From positions 124,001-188,000 of the forward strand of contig RMBW01000003.1 in NCBI GenBank assembly GCA_004009845.1: a stretch of 64,000 bases of DNA, written 5' to 3'. The translations under genes were made by a program, and so were the position numbers. This DNA comes from Davidsoniella eucalypti (taxonomy: Eukaryota > Ascomycota > Sordariomycetes > Microascales > Ceratocystidaceae). How positions within the stretch are numbered: the stretch's first letter is position 1; each line of letters begins with the position of its first letter. The notes beneath the pieces are model-generated. The model had not been told where the DNA came from, ran no database searches, and saw nothing but the letters and a program-made list of their open reading frames with translations. Of this stretch, positions 13,001-25,823 are shown piece after piece.

Positions 13001-16000
13001 AAAGACGGTAAATCGACACTATTCGATATGAACAGTGTTTGAGTTTTCTACGAAATTCAATAAATAAAATAAAATAAAAACGCCCGAGGTATCCTTCGCT
13101 AGGCTCCTCTTCCAGTGCAGAGAAACGCTAGCTCAGTTTATATCTGTGACCCCCGGGCAGAATTATGGTCGTTCAGGACCTACTTTCGTTCGGTCTTTGC
13201 TCGCAATTTTAAGCTCCGAATATATATTCTAGTTAGTCTAGTGCGTGTACCTCTAGATTACAAACTACGGAATCAGGGGCCGTGTTAATATTTGACAGGA
13301 CCATAGTTTCGGTTTGTGTATCTGCTAGGTTGCTCTTTGCTATGGTCTCAGGAGATGTGCTGGCAGTTGGCTACGCTATATCGTCAACCGGGCTGATGTT
13401 TTCTATTTGATGTGTCACTGTCTTTTCAAATGTATCTTAGTTAGTCCGCGAACACACTCACAGATTGCACTTCCTAGTCCAATAACTATCCGTCAGCTTC
13501 ACTACCAGGAACGGACAACTCAGTAAGACAGGATAGACTGCCTGCTATTATCTACGGTAATGGTCTACCTAACTCGTCTGTATGATTGTAGGGACTTACG
13601 TAGAGGTGCGGACAACCGAATTCCAGGGCGAATATGTTCCATCGAACGGCTTCGAAGGAATATCTTACAACTCGATCCGCATGGCAGCATGTACAGCTAT
13701 GTATAGACCCATATCGGTTGTTCAAGGTAAACAAATCTCCGTTTGTAGACTGTCGAGAGCCGGGTATACATGCAGATATATGTACGCAAATATGGTATAG
13801 TGTGTCCGCAGTCTATGTACATATACGTATCAAGTATGTACATGGCCAATCGATTGTTTGGAAGATTACACACTCCGACTAAGTCTGTACATGGGATATC
13901 CCGCCTCAGGTACGCAAGATTCCAGGTGGCGGAAACGGCGGCAACGATAATCATAGTAGTGGGGCGTGTAGCTATGAACACTGCATGCTATGTATATCAA
14001 ATATACAGTCTGTCATAAGTGTGGGCTCACAGCTATGAACGTAGCTTGCAATATGATCACTCTGTTCGGCCATCATTGGCTCGGCAGCACAAGCCTCAGC
14101 GGTAATGAGTTGCCGGTAGCATCACCACAACCAGCTTACCTCGTATCGTCGACAACCATAGTGCACCACGCCATTTCTGGAGTTGAATAGAATAGTCGTC
14201 ATGTATAAGTTTTTTTTATCTCGCAGAAGGGGGCTGCCAAGAGGGAGGAGGCAAGAGCCCGCTTCAAGGTTCGGATCGACAACCTGATACGACAACAGAG
14301 TTTTCTAGTGGGTTCTCTTTAGCTGTGGTTTAGGATATATGGGATGGGACAAGACGTGGAAAAGGGGGAGGGTGTAGATAGAGAGTTAGCGGGTCGGGCA
14401 GCTCAGGCTAATCAGGGGAGATGTAGTGTTTGTTTAGCAGAGTGAAATATGTACATAGTATTGGTTAGTGCTCTTTTGATCAAAACACTGTGCCAATACA
14501 CCCGGGAGCCAAGCAAGCAAGTATTCATCGTGGAAGAAGGCTCCAAAGTATGTGTGGTTTGCTAAGCTAGCTATCATTCACATGACCAGCGGTTGAGGGT
14601 TCAAAACGAGGCGGTCACAGAAACCAGTCAACAAATTGTCAAGAAATAAAACGATGCTGTAGCGGGGCTAGCCGTATCGTTCGTTGCAAGCATCTGGGTC
14701 CCTTTTCTGTGTACCGACCCAGTATCTACTGCCACTCTTCATTATGTATGACCACGTCCAGTGCCACGTCCGCATCTCTCTATAGGTGGCACAGAGCACG
14801 GACATTGCTGGCTTCACGATGCGGAGAACAGTGACAAAGACACCTGTGCATACGTGCTGAGAATGTAACGACTGATTCGTTGTTTGTTTTGCTTTTATAG
14901 GTGAGGTGGCATCTGGCCTTGGCCAGAAAGACGCAGTTGAGTTAATTTAGCGGTCAGCGGAAGACACATGATTCGTAGAGCTTTGTTTTTTTCTTCTTTT
15001 TTTCATGTTGTTGTTTCTACAATATGATATTCTTCCTGGTGAGCCGTGGGCTGTTCATTCTCTTGTTTCGTCCATATCGTGAGAGAATAATCCGGCGTTA
15101 AATTCCATAGCTGCCCAAGCAACCGTTTGCGTATATCTGGTCTTATGCATCTCACTTCCTGCATTATACAGCTCTATTCAAGTCACGCTCCTTTGGTGGA
15201 TACCTAACCACAGTTTCGTAGTCAAAATATAGCACCATCTCTCAATCTGGACTTCACAAAATTTGCCTTCGCCTCTGATTAAGCACATAGCCTCTCCATC
15301 CTTGAATTAGGCTGATTGTTTGGATCCTTGGCGTTAGTTAGAGCAACAAACAATGCATGTTTTGTCCCATAGATCCGTAAGCTCCTTTGACAGACACTGC
15401 GGCCCGTCGACTGTTCTCCTATTAGTGCTTATAATCGACTCTTAGTTCCGAAACTCGATATTATCACTCGGAAGCTTGGCCTATACGATTATCATGTATT
15501 AGCAGGGTTGGCTCCGTTGCTTTCGTCTCTTCACAGACGTGTGTGTCGGACAAACTGTCAATATTCCACCTATGACTGTCTCTGCCTCGCTTTTCTCCCT
15601 TTCTTACTGTAGATCATGGGCCCCGAACATATCCTCTCAGTCTCTAGGTTGCGTTCAGGGAAGACGGGAAAAAGCAACACTCGAAGCCAGCATCAAAACC
15701 ACACAAACGGCAGAATTTGCTGTGGGAAAATTCTACCCAAATCAATTCTACATATACATGTCAACAGCCCATAGAAACTCCAGCGCAGGAGGGGCTAAAA
15801 AGATACAATCAATACATATCAGGGTTTGGTTCGTGCTGTGCTGGCAAGCCCTACGCTTTGGCTTCTTCTCTTACTATCCTGGTGCATATGAATCCAAATA
15901 TCGTTCATGGTACACTAATCTAGTAGAGTCAGAGAAGCGCTAGAATCGCGCGATGGAATAGCATAGTGCAGGATAGGATGGGACTGGGCTCCTCTTGTCT

Positions 16001-18900
16001 CGCTGGTTTGATCGTACAGAAGACACAGCACCATATCTGTATATATACGGACGAAACGCTACGGTCTTGATGGCCACTGATGCGGCACCTTTCTGAGCCT
16101 GCCTTCTAGAACTAACAATTACAGAGTTTCTCAAAGTTCACAAGATCCGCCGCCATGTTTATGCTTTCGGGTGACCTTTCTAAAAGATGCAGTGTGTGCG
16201 GTTCCAAAGATATGCGGTGAAGCCAGTTCTAGTACTACCTCAGTAGGCATCATCGAGATACCGCTGAAACTTGCACCAGACAAACGCCTTCCAAGGACAA
16301 GGCTGATAGGCTTCCTTCCTCTCTAATGCCAGCTGGAAACGCTGGGGCCTCAAGCACTGGCCACCTGGGCAAACACTATTTTGCATATCTTCCCATCTTC
16401 CCATCTTCCCATGATCTGACGATACTTTGCTCCAGAAAGGAAAGCCCAAGTTACATGCCACTTCTGTTTGTTGTCGTCGTTGTCGTTACCATTCTTGTCT
16501 ACGATCACCCGTGCTTGGCTCTAGCTTTGTTAGCTTATCTATCTGTGTCGTGTGTGGTTCTGGGTCAGGTTGTCAATACAAATGTCGGCTGCTGTAGTCA
16601 CGTTTCCCATGTCTATTGGCAATCCTTCCAAGCCAAACTTCAAGCGCACTGCTTAGTATATGGATAGTTTGTTTTATGGTCGTTCCATGGTAATCCAGAA
16701 GTAAAGCAGGGGGGTTCGCGGATCATGCTGAAAACTCCTCTCTCCCTCGTCGGTTTCTACATCCTCAACGCATGCTGTGCCCTTATACTTGTCTCTGTTT
16801 TGGCATATCTGAATAGCTGTATATGTAACTAGTGTCTGCTTTATCGCCGTCTGACTCAAAAATAGGCCGCATTGTTTGGCACATTTCCATCGTCCCTAGA
16901 TTCAAAACTGTTCCCGCTAGCTAGAGCAGCATATGCACAAGAGTCGTTGAAGAATCATCTCTTTTGATGGTGGCAATTAGGTTGTCTGATGGGTTCTCTA
17001 GCTTCTACTGCCTTCACCGTCTTCTCTAACATCCTTCTGGCTAGGGTCTTATGTAGGCGGTATTCCTGATTTTTTACTGCTATTGTTTGTAAAATATCAA
17101 ATCAGCAATGCCAGCCCAGACCGCTGGACCGGGATTGCGGTAGAAACATGCAATTGTCCACTGCCATTACTTGCTATTGGAGATATGCTATTAGTTGTCT
17201 GGAGTGGAAGTGGAACTCTGAATGACCGCAAGTAGCCTTATTGTTTGTTGAAGAGTATCCAATCTCTCTACTACTATCAATCTATGTGTAATTGCCGCGA
17301 TTTTGCTATGCTCGTAGTATGTTTCATCAGCTACTTCAACAAAGCTTTGGTTCCACCTATCTCGCCATGTGCAGCACAAGTCTCAACGACAACGATAGCC
17401 TTGTAGTTAGGGTTGGATTCTATGCCCTATGAAATCATGGCCTGCCGCCTTCTACAGGGGGGAAGATATATGTAGGCTTATGTTGGAATCAGCCCCTGGC
17501 TTGATAAATGTTAATATCCTTAAACGTCTTTAACGTTGGGTTTGGCCAGGCCAGGCTCCTTTTAATGGTGAGCTGGCTAGAGACACTCGTGCCATACAAT
17601 CCTAGTCTCTTATGTAGTCATAAAAGCAAATCTCACCTGTTGTCCTAGTGGAATTCAGTCCGGCTGAATATTGGCGGCTATCGGATACGGCCGCATGGAT
17701 TGTTGGACTAAGCAGCGTAGCAGAACCGGACACATCAGCCAGTCCATATCCGCTCTCCATCATCGCGGGCAGAATCTCCTTTGAGTCTTGATGCTTCTTG
17801 AGGCAGAATATGTAGATGTATACACAGAAAAGCAAACCACGAGAAAATTAAACACTGTCTGGATGTCTGTGCAAAATGTGCTCTATCATTTCCTCTCCTC
17901 CTCGACATGGTTCGGTTCGCCCAGCCAACTTCATGCCAGTAACTATTATTTGTACTACACACATACACTATGTTGAAATGGCCTTGCCATTCACTGTAAG
18001 GGATGTCTTTGCTCGATTTTCGCGCTTCATTGACTGCCCATTCTGTACACTATATCAGGCTGTACCTACATGCTCCTATATCGCACACGCTCGTAATCAG
18101 ATATCGGCATAAGCCTTGCTCTTATCATCATGGCAATACCGAGAATTCCGGGACCTCTTCTCCAGCTCTAAATCGCCACCTTCCACTCGGTCCGTAGCAG
18201 TACTCTTACTTGCTTCTTTCGCCTAAGCTAAGCTTACGTCCAAATCTCCGGAGTCGGCCTACCTCTAGCCACGCTGGTTTTTCATCACCTGCAACATAAT
18301 CCACCAAACACCACAACCATCTATTTTTGTCTGACCTCATATCACATCTTCACAACATCCTCACCGCCGCCTTATACTTTCTATCATAAATTTTCATCAA
18401 GTCCGGTGCTCAGTTCCGTTACCCACATTCCACGTATGGAGGCCTGATATGCAATCCAACATGCAGTTCTCAGCAGCTCATAAACGGTTGCTAGCCCCAA
18501 ATCTGTACGGGCATGCCCTTCTGGCTCATTTGCAGCAGGTAGTCGTAAGCATCTTCAGAGCCTACCTGTAACCTACTGCACAAACACGTACAACCGTACA
18601 TATCCCGTATGTGCGCTGGTAGTAATATTCAAATGCTTTCTTTTGACTCGGAATCTGCGTCCATTGCTGTATTGTTTCTGCATGTGGTCATATGATTTGT
18701 ACACGTCTTGTGCGGACAGGCATTGTCGACATTCAGCCTTTCACTAAGCCGCTTGCCGCTTTTAGCGCATTCTAGAAATAGTTTACTGATACGACACGTG
18801 TACACAGTTATACTAGCCACTGTAATTCTTGTTGTACGAGAAGTATCTCTTATCTATACGTGGGGGAGCTGAACGAGGTTTGTGATGAGTTACATACATT
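13001..18900. other. Gene-free stretch, middle part (less AT-rich, non-coding)
   Basis: By eye this block is less AT-rich than its flanks, yet frames stay short. The longest (15539..15943, 134 codons) has no recognisable domain, and I could not build a spliced gene. Pyrimidine-rich plus-strand tracts are frequent between 15 and 18.5 kb. A long non-coding transcript or a remote regulatory region is possible but not shown. Confidence 0.5.
16389..16412. repeat. 8-bp tandem repeat (CTTCCCAT x3)
   Basis: Three exact head-to-tail copies of CTTCCCAT. It is a simple repeat inside the gene-free stretch. Confidence 0.9.
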
Positions 18901-20136
18901 CTATTCCAGGTAGAAGTCACTAGAATCGTCACTAACAATTCCTTCTAGTTAAGGGTGTGGCGGTATCATCCTGCAAATGGTGATGCACTGTATTCTATAT
19001 CATCAAGTTTGTAGCGCTTGTTCGGACTGTAAGCCTTTATATATACTCACTATATAATTTAAGCTAGCTAGGCTGTTCGATGTTTAGGCATCAGTATGTT
19101 CAGCAAGATCCAAACTAAGCCGGCCGCTAAAATAAGCTCTAATTGTAGACTCTAATTCAAAATATAGTAGAGCCTTTCGGTTGGCGAATGACAACCAACT
19201 TGGTTCTAAGATAACTGGTAGCTGTTCTACTTATACAGGGTTAATTGCCTAGGGGGGGGAAACGCAATATCAGAGCTTATAGTTACTTCAGTTTCCGGAC
19301 CTAACCCTAATAGACACTACATAGCGAGAAAACTTACAAGACCAAGATATCCGAGTTATAGCAAGTCAAACAAATATCTCCCAATTGTGCTCTATATTAA
19401 ATCAACGTTACTATCTAACCTAACAAAATACACACTCTTATAAGCTGAGATATACTTGCGAAACAACATATCTATAGTGACGTGCTGGCTAGTATTTGTT
19501 GCATCAATATGGTGAGCGCTGCTAACTAAAAGCCTAATGATAGCTTAAACCACCATAGCTATAATGATGTATATCGTAATGAGTATTGTGGTCGCCCGTA
19601 GTATCATGATAGCTATTTCGAGGAAAACCAAGATAGTGGAGGTATCACGTCGAATAAGTCTATATTTCATTATAAGATATTATAACTAGTTTGTTTTCAT
19701 GTTTCTAAGATCTGTATAATTGTTGTTTCTGATTTCCTGTGACTATTCTTATACCAGAACATTACTTACTACTCTCGTCCATATATGATGAAGTCAAGTT
19801 AACTATTTGAGTACATACGTTTGTGTAATAATACATCCAGTTGAAAGTGGCCTATTCTCGGCTACTACCATCTCAAGTGTGTCTTTGTATCGGTCACAGT
19901 TTTTTGCAATCATAGTAACCTTTTGGTCATTAAATCATGCAACGTAACAGTTAGATTGATCTTACCTTGATAGTACTGATAGTACAGATAGTACTTGGTC
20001 CTGAGCTTCTCATGGGCGTCTTGGCGTGGGATATCTCGATTGACAGGCTATGCTAGTATAGAACCTCAAGTTTGTATAAAGTTCTAGTGGAATGACATTT
20101 TTAGTGTTAGTTACTAAGGATCCCTAGCCAATTTAG
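18901..20136. other. Gene-free stretch, right part, AT-rich
   Basis: AT-rich with stops in every frame. It holds an 8-G run (19252-19259), a telomere-like CTAACCCTAA (19301-19310) and a 9-bp triplicated repeat (19968-19994). It borders the broken ankyrin gene, so decayed transposon or gene sequence is likely, but none is recognisable. Confidence 0.5.
19968..19994. repeat. 9-bp tandem repeat (TGATAGTAC, 3 copies)
   Basis: Two exact copies plus one copy with a single change (AGATAGTAC), head to tail. Confidence 0.9.
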
Positions 20137-21401
20137 TTAAGAATATATAGACATTCTTACTGTGAAGTCTTATATTCTTCTACGTGGCCAACTTCTTTCC
20201 TCAACTGGCCTCATTTTATCGGATATCTGCTACAGGTACCTATACCAGAAGTACAGAACGCCTCGAAATATAACGATACTGTAACTCTGGAATTCTTGAA
20301 CTATGTTCCAGAGAATTGGTGTCGACATGTCTGTGGCATTCCGAGTATGCCAGAAAAAAGTGATATAGATACTCTGTTTCGGATCTACACCTTGAGACAT
20401 TCACATATTGATGCTCAACGCATACAGTTGATAGATAATCAAATCAGAATTGAGAAGATTAGCAAACAAAACTTTGATAAAATTCCCATCTGGTACATGG
20501 TCTACAATGGTCACAACGAACTCCGCTTCGCTATTGAAATGTTTCAAACTTCCCACTATTCGTTCAGATCCCGATGGCCTACCATCAACGGCCTATTTCC
20601 CGACGTCGATACCGCTATCAATATGACATACTACCAAGGATATCATACTGTAATAGAACTGCTAGTTCAACAAGCTTTTGACTTTCCACCCACAAAAGCC
20701 CTAGAAATAGCCTCTTGCCTGGGTTACGCCAATATCGTCAAGCTTCTCAGTGAGGTCATGTCAGAGATGGGCACCGATTGCAAAGGTATGGTTAGCAAAG
20801 CTTTGTTTCCTGCCTATAGCAATGGAAAAGATGATGTTCTAGAGTTACTCCTTTCGAAGGGTGCCGATGTCAATTACTGTCTTCAAGACAACTACACGAC
20901 TCTTGATACGACATGGTGCCAACGCTGATGGAGATACTTGGCCTGGCTTGTCTTCCAATAGCTTGTCTTCCAATAGCTTGTCTTTACAATGATTATTACA
21001 TTGTTCAATGCTTACTTGGCAAGGAGATCTATGTAGTAATACCTGAAGACCAAAAACGCAAGCATTAAGCACTTTTGATTGCCTATTGGAACAGAAATCA
21101 CAGTATTGTCAAACAGCTGGTTGCGAACGGTGCTGATGTCAATCACGAGACGTCTGATGGCTGGACTGGACTTGTGGTAGCTTGCCCTCAAGGTCATCTT
21201 GATGTTACTCAACTCCTGATCGAGAACGGAGCTGAAGTCGATCATGAAACTTTTGATAGTGAAATTGCTCTCATTTCAGCTTGCTACAATGGTCATCTTA
21301 ATGTTACCGAGCTTTTGATTAAGAGCGGAGCTAGTGTCAACCATCAAACTTCTAACGTCTTTTTCGGAGACATTGAGCTAAAGCTACCCCGACTCACATG
21401 A
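20137..21401 (+). pseudogene. Broken ankyrin-repeat gene
   Basis: Two open segments in different frames (about 20137..20928 and 21066..21401) both encode ankyrin repeats. The first ends with D-V-L-E-L-L-L-S-K-G-A-D-V-N. The second has three good repeats, each with an I/V-x-x-L-L/V-x-x-G-A-x-V core. Between them lie stops and frame changes with degenerate ankyrin residues (H-G-A-N-A-D-G-D-T) and a 15-bp tandem duplication. The first segment has no upstream ATG before its stop; its apparent start at 20296 is TTG. I could not rescue a full frame with plausible introns. Fungal ankyrin proteins are often part of NLR or HET-type repertoires and decay quickly. The original protein and its N-terminal domain are unknown. 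Confidence 0.65.
20946..20985. repeat. 15-bp tandem duplication inside the ankyrin pseudogene
   Basis: GCTTGTCTTCCAATA is present twice (20946-20960, 20961-20975), with a third partial copy. It lies in the region where the ankyrin frame is lost. Confidence 0.9.
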
Positions 21402-24120
21402 TCTAATATTGAAGTTCTTCACGCCTTTGTATCTATGATCTCATTGATGGTTCTCAGTAGATATGCTCGCAACGCAGTCTGATGTTGTAAATCCTTAGCC
21501 TAGTCAATATGTATACTTATCCAACTACTGTCATGACTATTTCTATTCTTCCAAACACCAAGGTATATATCTAAAAATTGTATCACCCTGAAACTTTCAA
21601 CTTATCGACTGTATAAGCTTGTAATATTTCCCAAAATCCATGTTAGCTACTACATTTGATCATATATGTATTAGCAGGCAAGTCTGGAAATCTAGAAACT
21701 CAAAATTGTACTAGGTTGCATCATGTGAAAACTCAGCATTAGCTGCTCAGCACATAACCATCAAGTACATATATCAAGCATATATTCTAGTATGTCTATT
21801 CATAATATAAGCTATTGAAATCACATCACATCACTTTTATTTATTAATTGTGTTTAACAAGTTTGTCACAAACAGATGATGTTTCTAACCCTTCCTTTCG
21901 ACTTTATGGTGTAGTTGGTGCTAGTGGAGAGGCAACATTGGCCTTCAAAATCAGGAAAATACATTAAAATCTGATAGATTAATTAATTGCTCTTTTACAT
22001 CTGCCTACTGTTATATATTTTGCAGCAATTATGTACAATGGGCAGATTTTATACTTGAAAAACATATCTTATGCAAGGTTTGCAAAGTCACGAGGGTTAT
22101 AAAAGTACATGTAGCAGCATAGAAAAAGGAGAATCATGTGATCACGTGACCCCCCATAAAAAAATAGCCCACCTACAAAAAAATTTCACGTCTTATCACC
22201 ATTCAACACCAAGCAAAATCTTGTTTATTTCTCATATCTCTCGACATAAAGTTCAAGAGAATGGCACTTTAATGACCATTGACCAATAAATTCGTTGGTA
22301 GCGTATACAACTCAACATTTGTACGCGTGATCTTGGATCGTTTGAGTTGTAACTGTGACTTTATCTTACATTCATATTGAATAATCCTCAAACCTGTTCA
22401 ACACACAAAACTTGTGAATATCCGGTTCTAAATTGGGCTTTTGATTAGTTTCTCACATCACTTGGCTCTCATTCGCTCCGAAGAATAACTTGTATAATTG
22501 CAAAATGTCTAGTCCTATATGAGCACTACCCAATTCATCGGGTAGAGTTCTTTGGGGATTCTTATGTATAAGATCATAGACACACATAACATTACATTCA
22601 TTCATAGTAATTATTCCTTCACATGTATTCCTGATGAACCTAAGTTAGAGGGGAAGAAAGCCAACCACCATAGAGCATGATTGGCTTGTATTTATATTGT
22701 TATTGATATGCAGAGAAATCTCTTGATGGGATAGCTGGAAGACTTGGAAATCTAAACTAATCAAAAGCCTATCTTGCGGCTTCAACGCCTCCAAAAGAAA
22801 AAGAAAAAAAGAAAAGTTTTTTTATAATTTTGTGAGGGGAACAAAGGGCGCTGTAGAGTCTCTCATATGGAAGAAGAAAGTTAAATGGTCCAAGGAGCAA
22901 TACCTTGTCCAGATTGTATAACTATGCAATCATCATATATAGTGAGATTCTCCATCAGTGTCCAATGTGATCCCCAGGATGATGTAGACATGAGCTAGCC
23001 ATTGGCATAATGACTCTCAAATGCTACTTGTGAGGGCCATGCCCATTCTCGGTGCCGTATATCGCATCGTCCGGAATCATGTAAACCTATACCCAACCCC
23101 ATTGCGCCATCCAGAGAACTCATCATTCATGATTTGATTTCTCCCTCCGCAGCGCAGTGAATGCTATGCGTTTTGAACAAGATCCGTTTACTTGAGCATT
23201 AGCTTATGTCAAGTGTGAAGGATATAAAACAGGGATTCTTGATCCTGTTGTGTGAGATGAAAAAAAGAAATGAGAAAAATAGAAGAGATGATGCTAGGCC
23301 TCTGGAGGTGAAAGAAAAATGCCACCACAGGGCTCTTGATATAGGATGTTAATCCTCAAGATAGATAGCAGGAAAGACGGAAACAAAGGAACAAGAGATA
23401 ACTATCTTAAAGGTGTTGTTAGGCTTGCCGGTTCAGAAAAAAGCATCGTGAGTGGTATGACCGTGAAGAAGACGCAAAATCAAGAAATCAAGGAAATAAC
23501 GCCGATCGATCCAACGCCGATAGAATTTCCAATTCCATCTAGAACAATAAAAGGATAGAGCCGAACACCAATAGAAAAACGCCATTACGAGTTTACCTCC
23601 TAACAAAGGGGCAAACAAGTATACCTACAAAGGGCCCAAGAGATGGACGAAACAAAGCGGTATGGAACAAAGAAAAAGACAAAAGAGAAAACCCAGGTAT
23701 ATATGCAGTACAGTGACGCAGAGCGTCTCCTAAGCTCGGCATAAATGTCCACAGCGGAAGATGAGATGATGCGAGAGCTGGATACACGCAACGGGGCGAT
23801 ATGGAAGGGAAAGGATGAAAGGTCGAATGTGGTGTAATAATAGGATAATGATACAAAAAACGAATAAAATAGAGGAAATGATATAAGAGAAGAGTGATAT
23901 GCAACAACTCTGATTATAGAGCGCTTTTTCAGACCCAAAGATGTAGTAGAAAGAGTTAAGATCGATGCAAAGATATCAAAAATGTACCTGATACTAGTAG
24001 TAGCAGGAAGACAGAGCATGATATCGCGAACAGCGTAAGGTAGAAACTATCGAAATGGTAAACTTCACACTGAGATCAATGAACAGTCATCCTTGCAGAG
24101 TAGATCTATGATGACCTACT
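21402..24120. other. Intergenic, AT-rich, 3' side of DHH1
   Basis: No gene seen. AT-rich up to about 22.8 kb, then A/G-rich tracts that may include the DHH1 3' UTR. Short frames at 22071 and 23346 have no domain. Confidence 0.55.
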
Positions 24121-25823
24121 CTACTGTCTACCACCACGGTTGCCTCCATGACCACCACGGCCTTGGCCGCGGTTAGAGTTGCCACGACCACGCCCGTTCT
24201 GACCACCACGCCAGTTGTTACGCTGGCCTTGGTACTGCTGTTGGCCAGAGAATTGGCCTTGCCCTTGGCCTTGGTTTTGGTAGCCACCGTTTTGTGGAAA
24301 TCCGGCCTGTCCTTGCCAGGTAGCGTGTTGAGGAGGTCCAGCAGGTTGCACCTGGCCTTGTGCAGAAGCATTGTTTCTAGCCGAAGGTGGATGTGCAGTG
24401 TTGATCGGGCGAGGAATGTTCTCGGGGTTGTCATAGACGTAAAGACTCTTGTCGATGACAGAAGGAATTGCTTGGATCTCAGTACCAAGCTCCTGTTCAA
24501 TGTTGTACAAGTTGTAGCGATCGTCCCAGTTGATTAGGTTGATTGCTAGACCCAAGTGACCGTAACGGCCAGAACGACCGATTCTGTGCAGATATGTTTC
24601 GGCATTCTTGGGGAAATCGAAGTTGATGACGACATTCACGGCTTGGATATCGATACCACGGGTAAGTAGATCTGAGCAAACAAGGTTACGGCAGACACCT
24701 TTGCGGAAATCGTGGAAGACACGATTACGGGCTGTCTGGGCCATCTTGGCGTGAGAGTAGAAGCATGAATAGCCTAGCTCGGTGATCTTCTTAGCCAGAA
24801 GCTCGACACGGTTGGTGGAGTTGCAGAAGATAATAGATTGATTGATTTTCAATCTAGAGAACAGTGTGTTCAAGCAATGCACCTTATCCTTTTCATCAAC
24901 ATAGGCATAGTATTGGGTGATACCGCGTAGTGTGAGCTCATCCATTAGGTTAATCTCATGAGGGTCGTGCATGTTTTTATCGGAAAAGCCCTTGACCTCG
25001 ACTGGGAAGGTAGCGGAGAACAGCATGACTTGGCGATCCTTTGGATGATATTGCAGCAGCTGTTCGATAACAGGTGTGAATTCGATCGAAAGAAGTTTGT
25101 CGGCTTCATCCATGATGAACATGTTGCATTCGCTCAGGTCAGCAACATTCTTGCCAGCGAGATCGAGAATACGACCAGGGGTACCGACGATAACGTGAAC
25201 TGGCTCCTGAAGACGAACAATGTCATCACGCAGACCTGTACCACCAGTGGTCACCATCACATTGATGTTGAGGTGTTTACCCAAGGTCTTGCAGACCTGC
25301 GATGTCTGCATAGCCAGCTCTCTGGTAGGTACCAAGATAAGACATTGAATCTTGGACACCTTGGGGTTGATCTTCTGTAGTGCGGGGATTATGAAAGCGG
25401 CGGTCTTTCCAGTACCGTTCTTGGCTCTGGCCAGGACGTCGCGGCCAGTGAGGGCCACGGGGATGGCTTCTTCTTGAATAGGCGAGGGCTTTTCGAAACC
25501 GGCTTCGAATATTCCCATCAAGAGGTCACGCTTGAGATGGAAATCCTCGAATTCAAAGCCCTTGGTGTTTGTGACATCCTAATTGTAAATGTACGTTAAA
25601 ATTGGAAGTTCAATATCGAACAATTGTGTATTTCTTCGGGTCGGACATACCTCTGTTTGTGTCCGGGTGTCCTTCGTGGGAATGTTCAGTGACGACTTCC
25701 AGTCATCCCCCTCGCTATAGTCCAAGTATTAGAGTGGCGATCATTGAATAGACAATATTCTGTTACTGTATATATTTACCTAATACTCGCACCCTTTAGT
25801 GTATCGACAAGTGCGTCGGCCAT
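24121..25823 (-). CDS. DHH1: DEAD-box RNA helicase DHH1/DDX6 family (521 aa)
   Basis: Exons are 25823..25780, 25714..25651 and 25578..24121. The model starts M-A-D-A-L-V and joins in phase to a D-D-W-K-x-x-L-N-I-P segment and the core. DHH1 promotes mRNA decapping and translational repression in cytoplasmic P bodies. Seen: Q motif G-F-E-K-P-S-P-I-Q, motif I A-K-N-G-T-G-K-T (about 88-95), P-T-R-E-L-A, D-E-A-D (193-196), S-A-T (224-226), and H-R-I-G-R-S-G-R (367-374). The core after the motifs (N-L-M-D-E-L-T-L-R-G-I-T-Q-Y-Y) is diagnostic of DHH1 rather than eIF4A. The last ~95 residues are Gln/Gly/Asn-rich and end in RG/RGG repeats, typical of condensate-forming RNA-binding tails. Orthologues in other filamentous fungi share this plan. 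Confidence 0.95.

Noticed and set aside
15539..15943. 134-codon plus-strand frame in the gene desert
   Set aside because: No domain, no signal peptide, an overlapping second frame is equally open, and no flanking exon could be joined.
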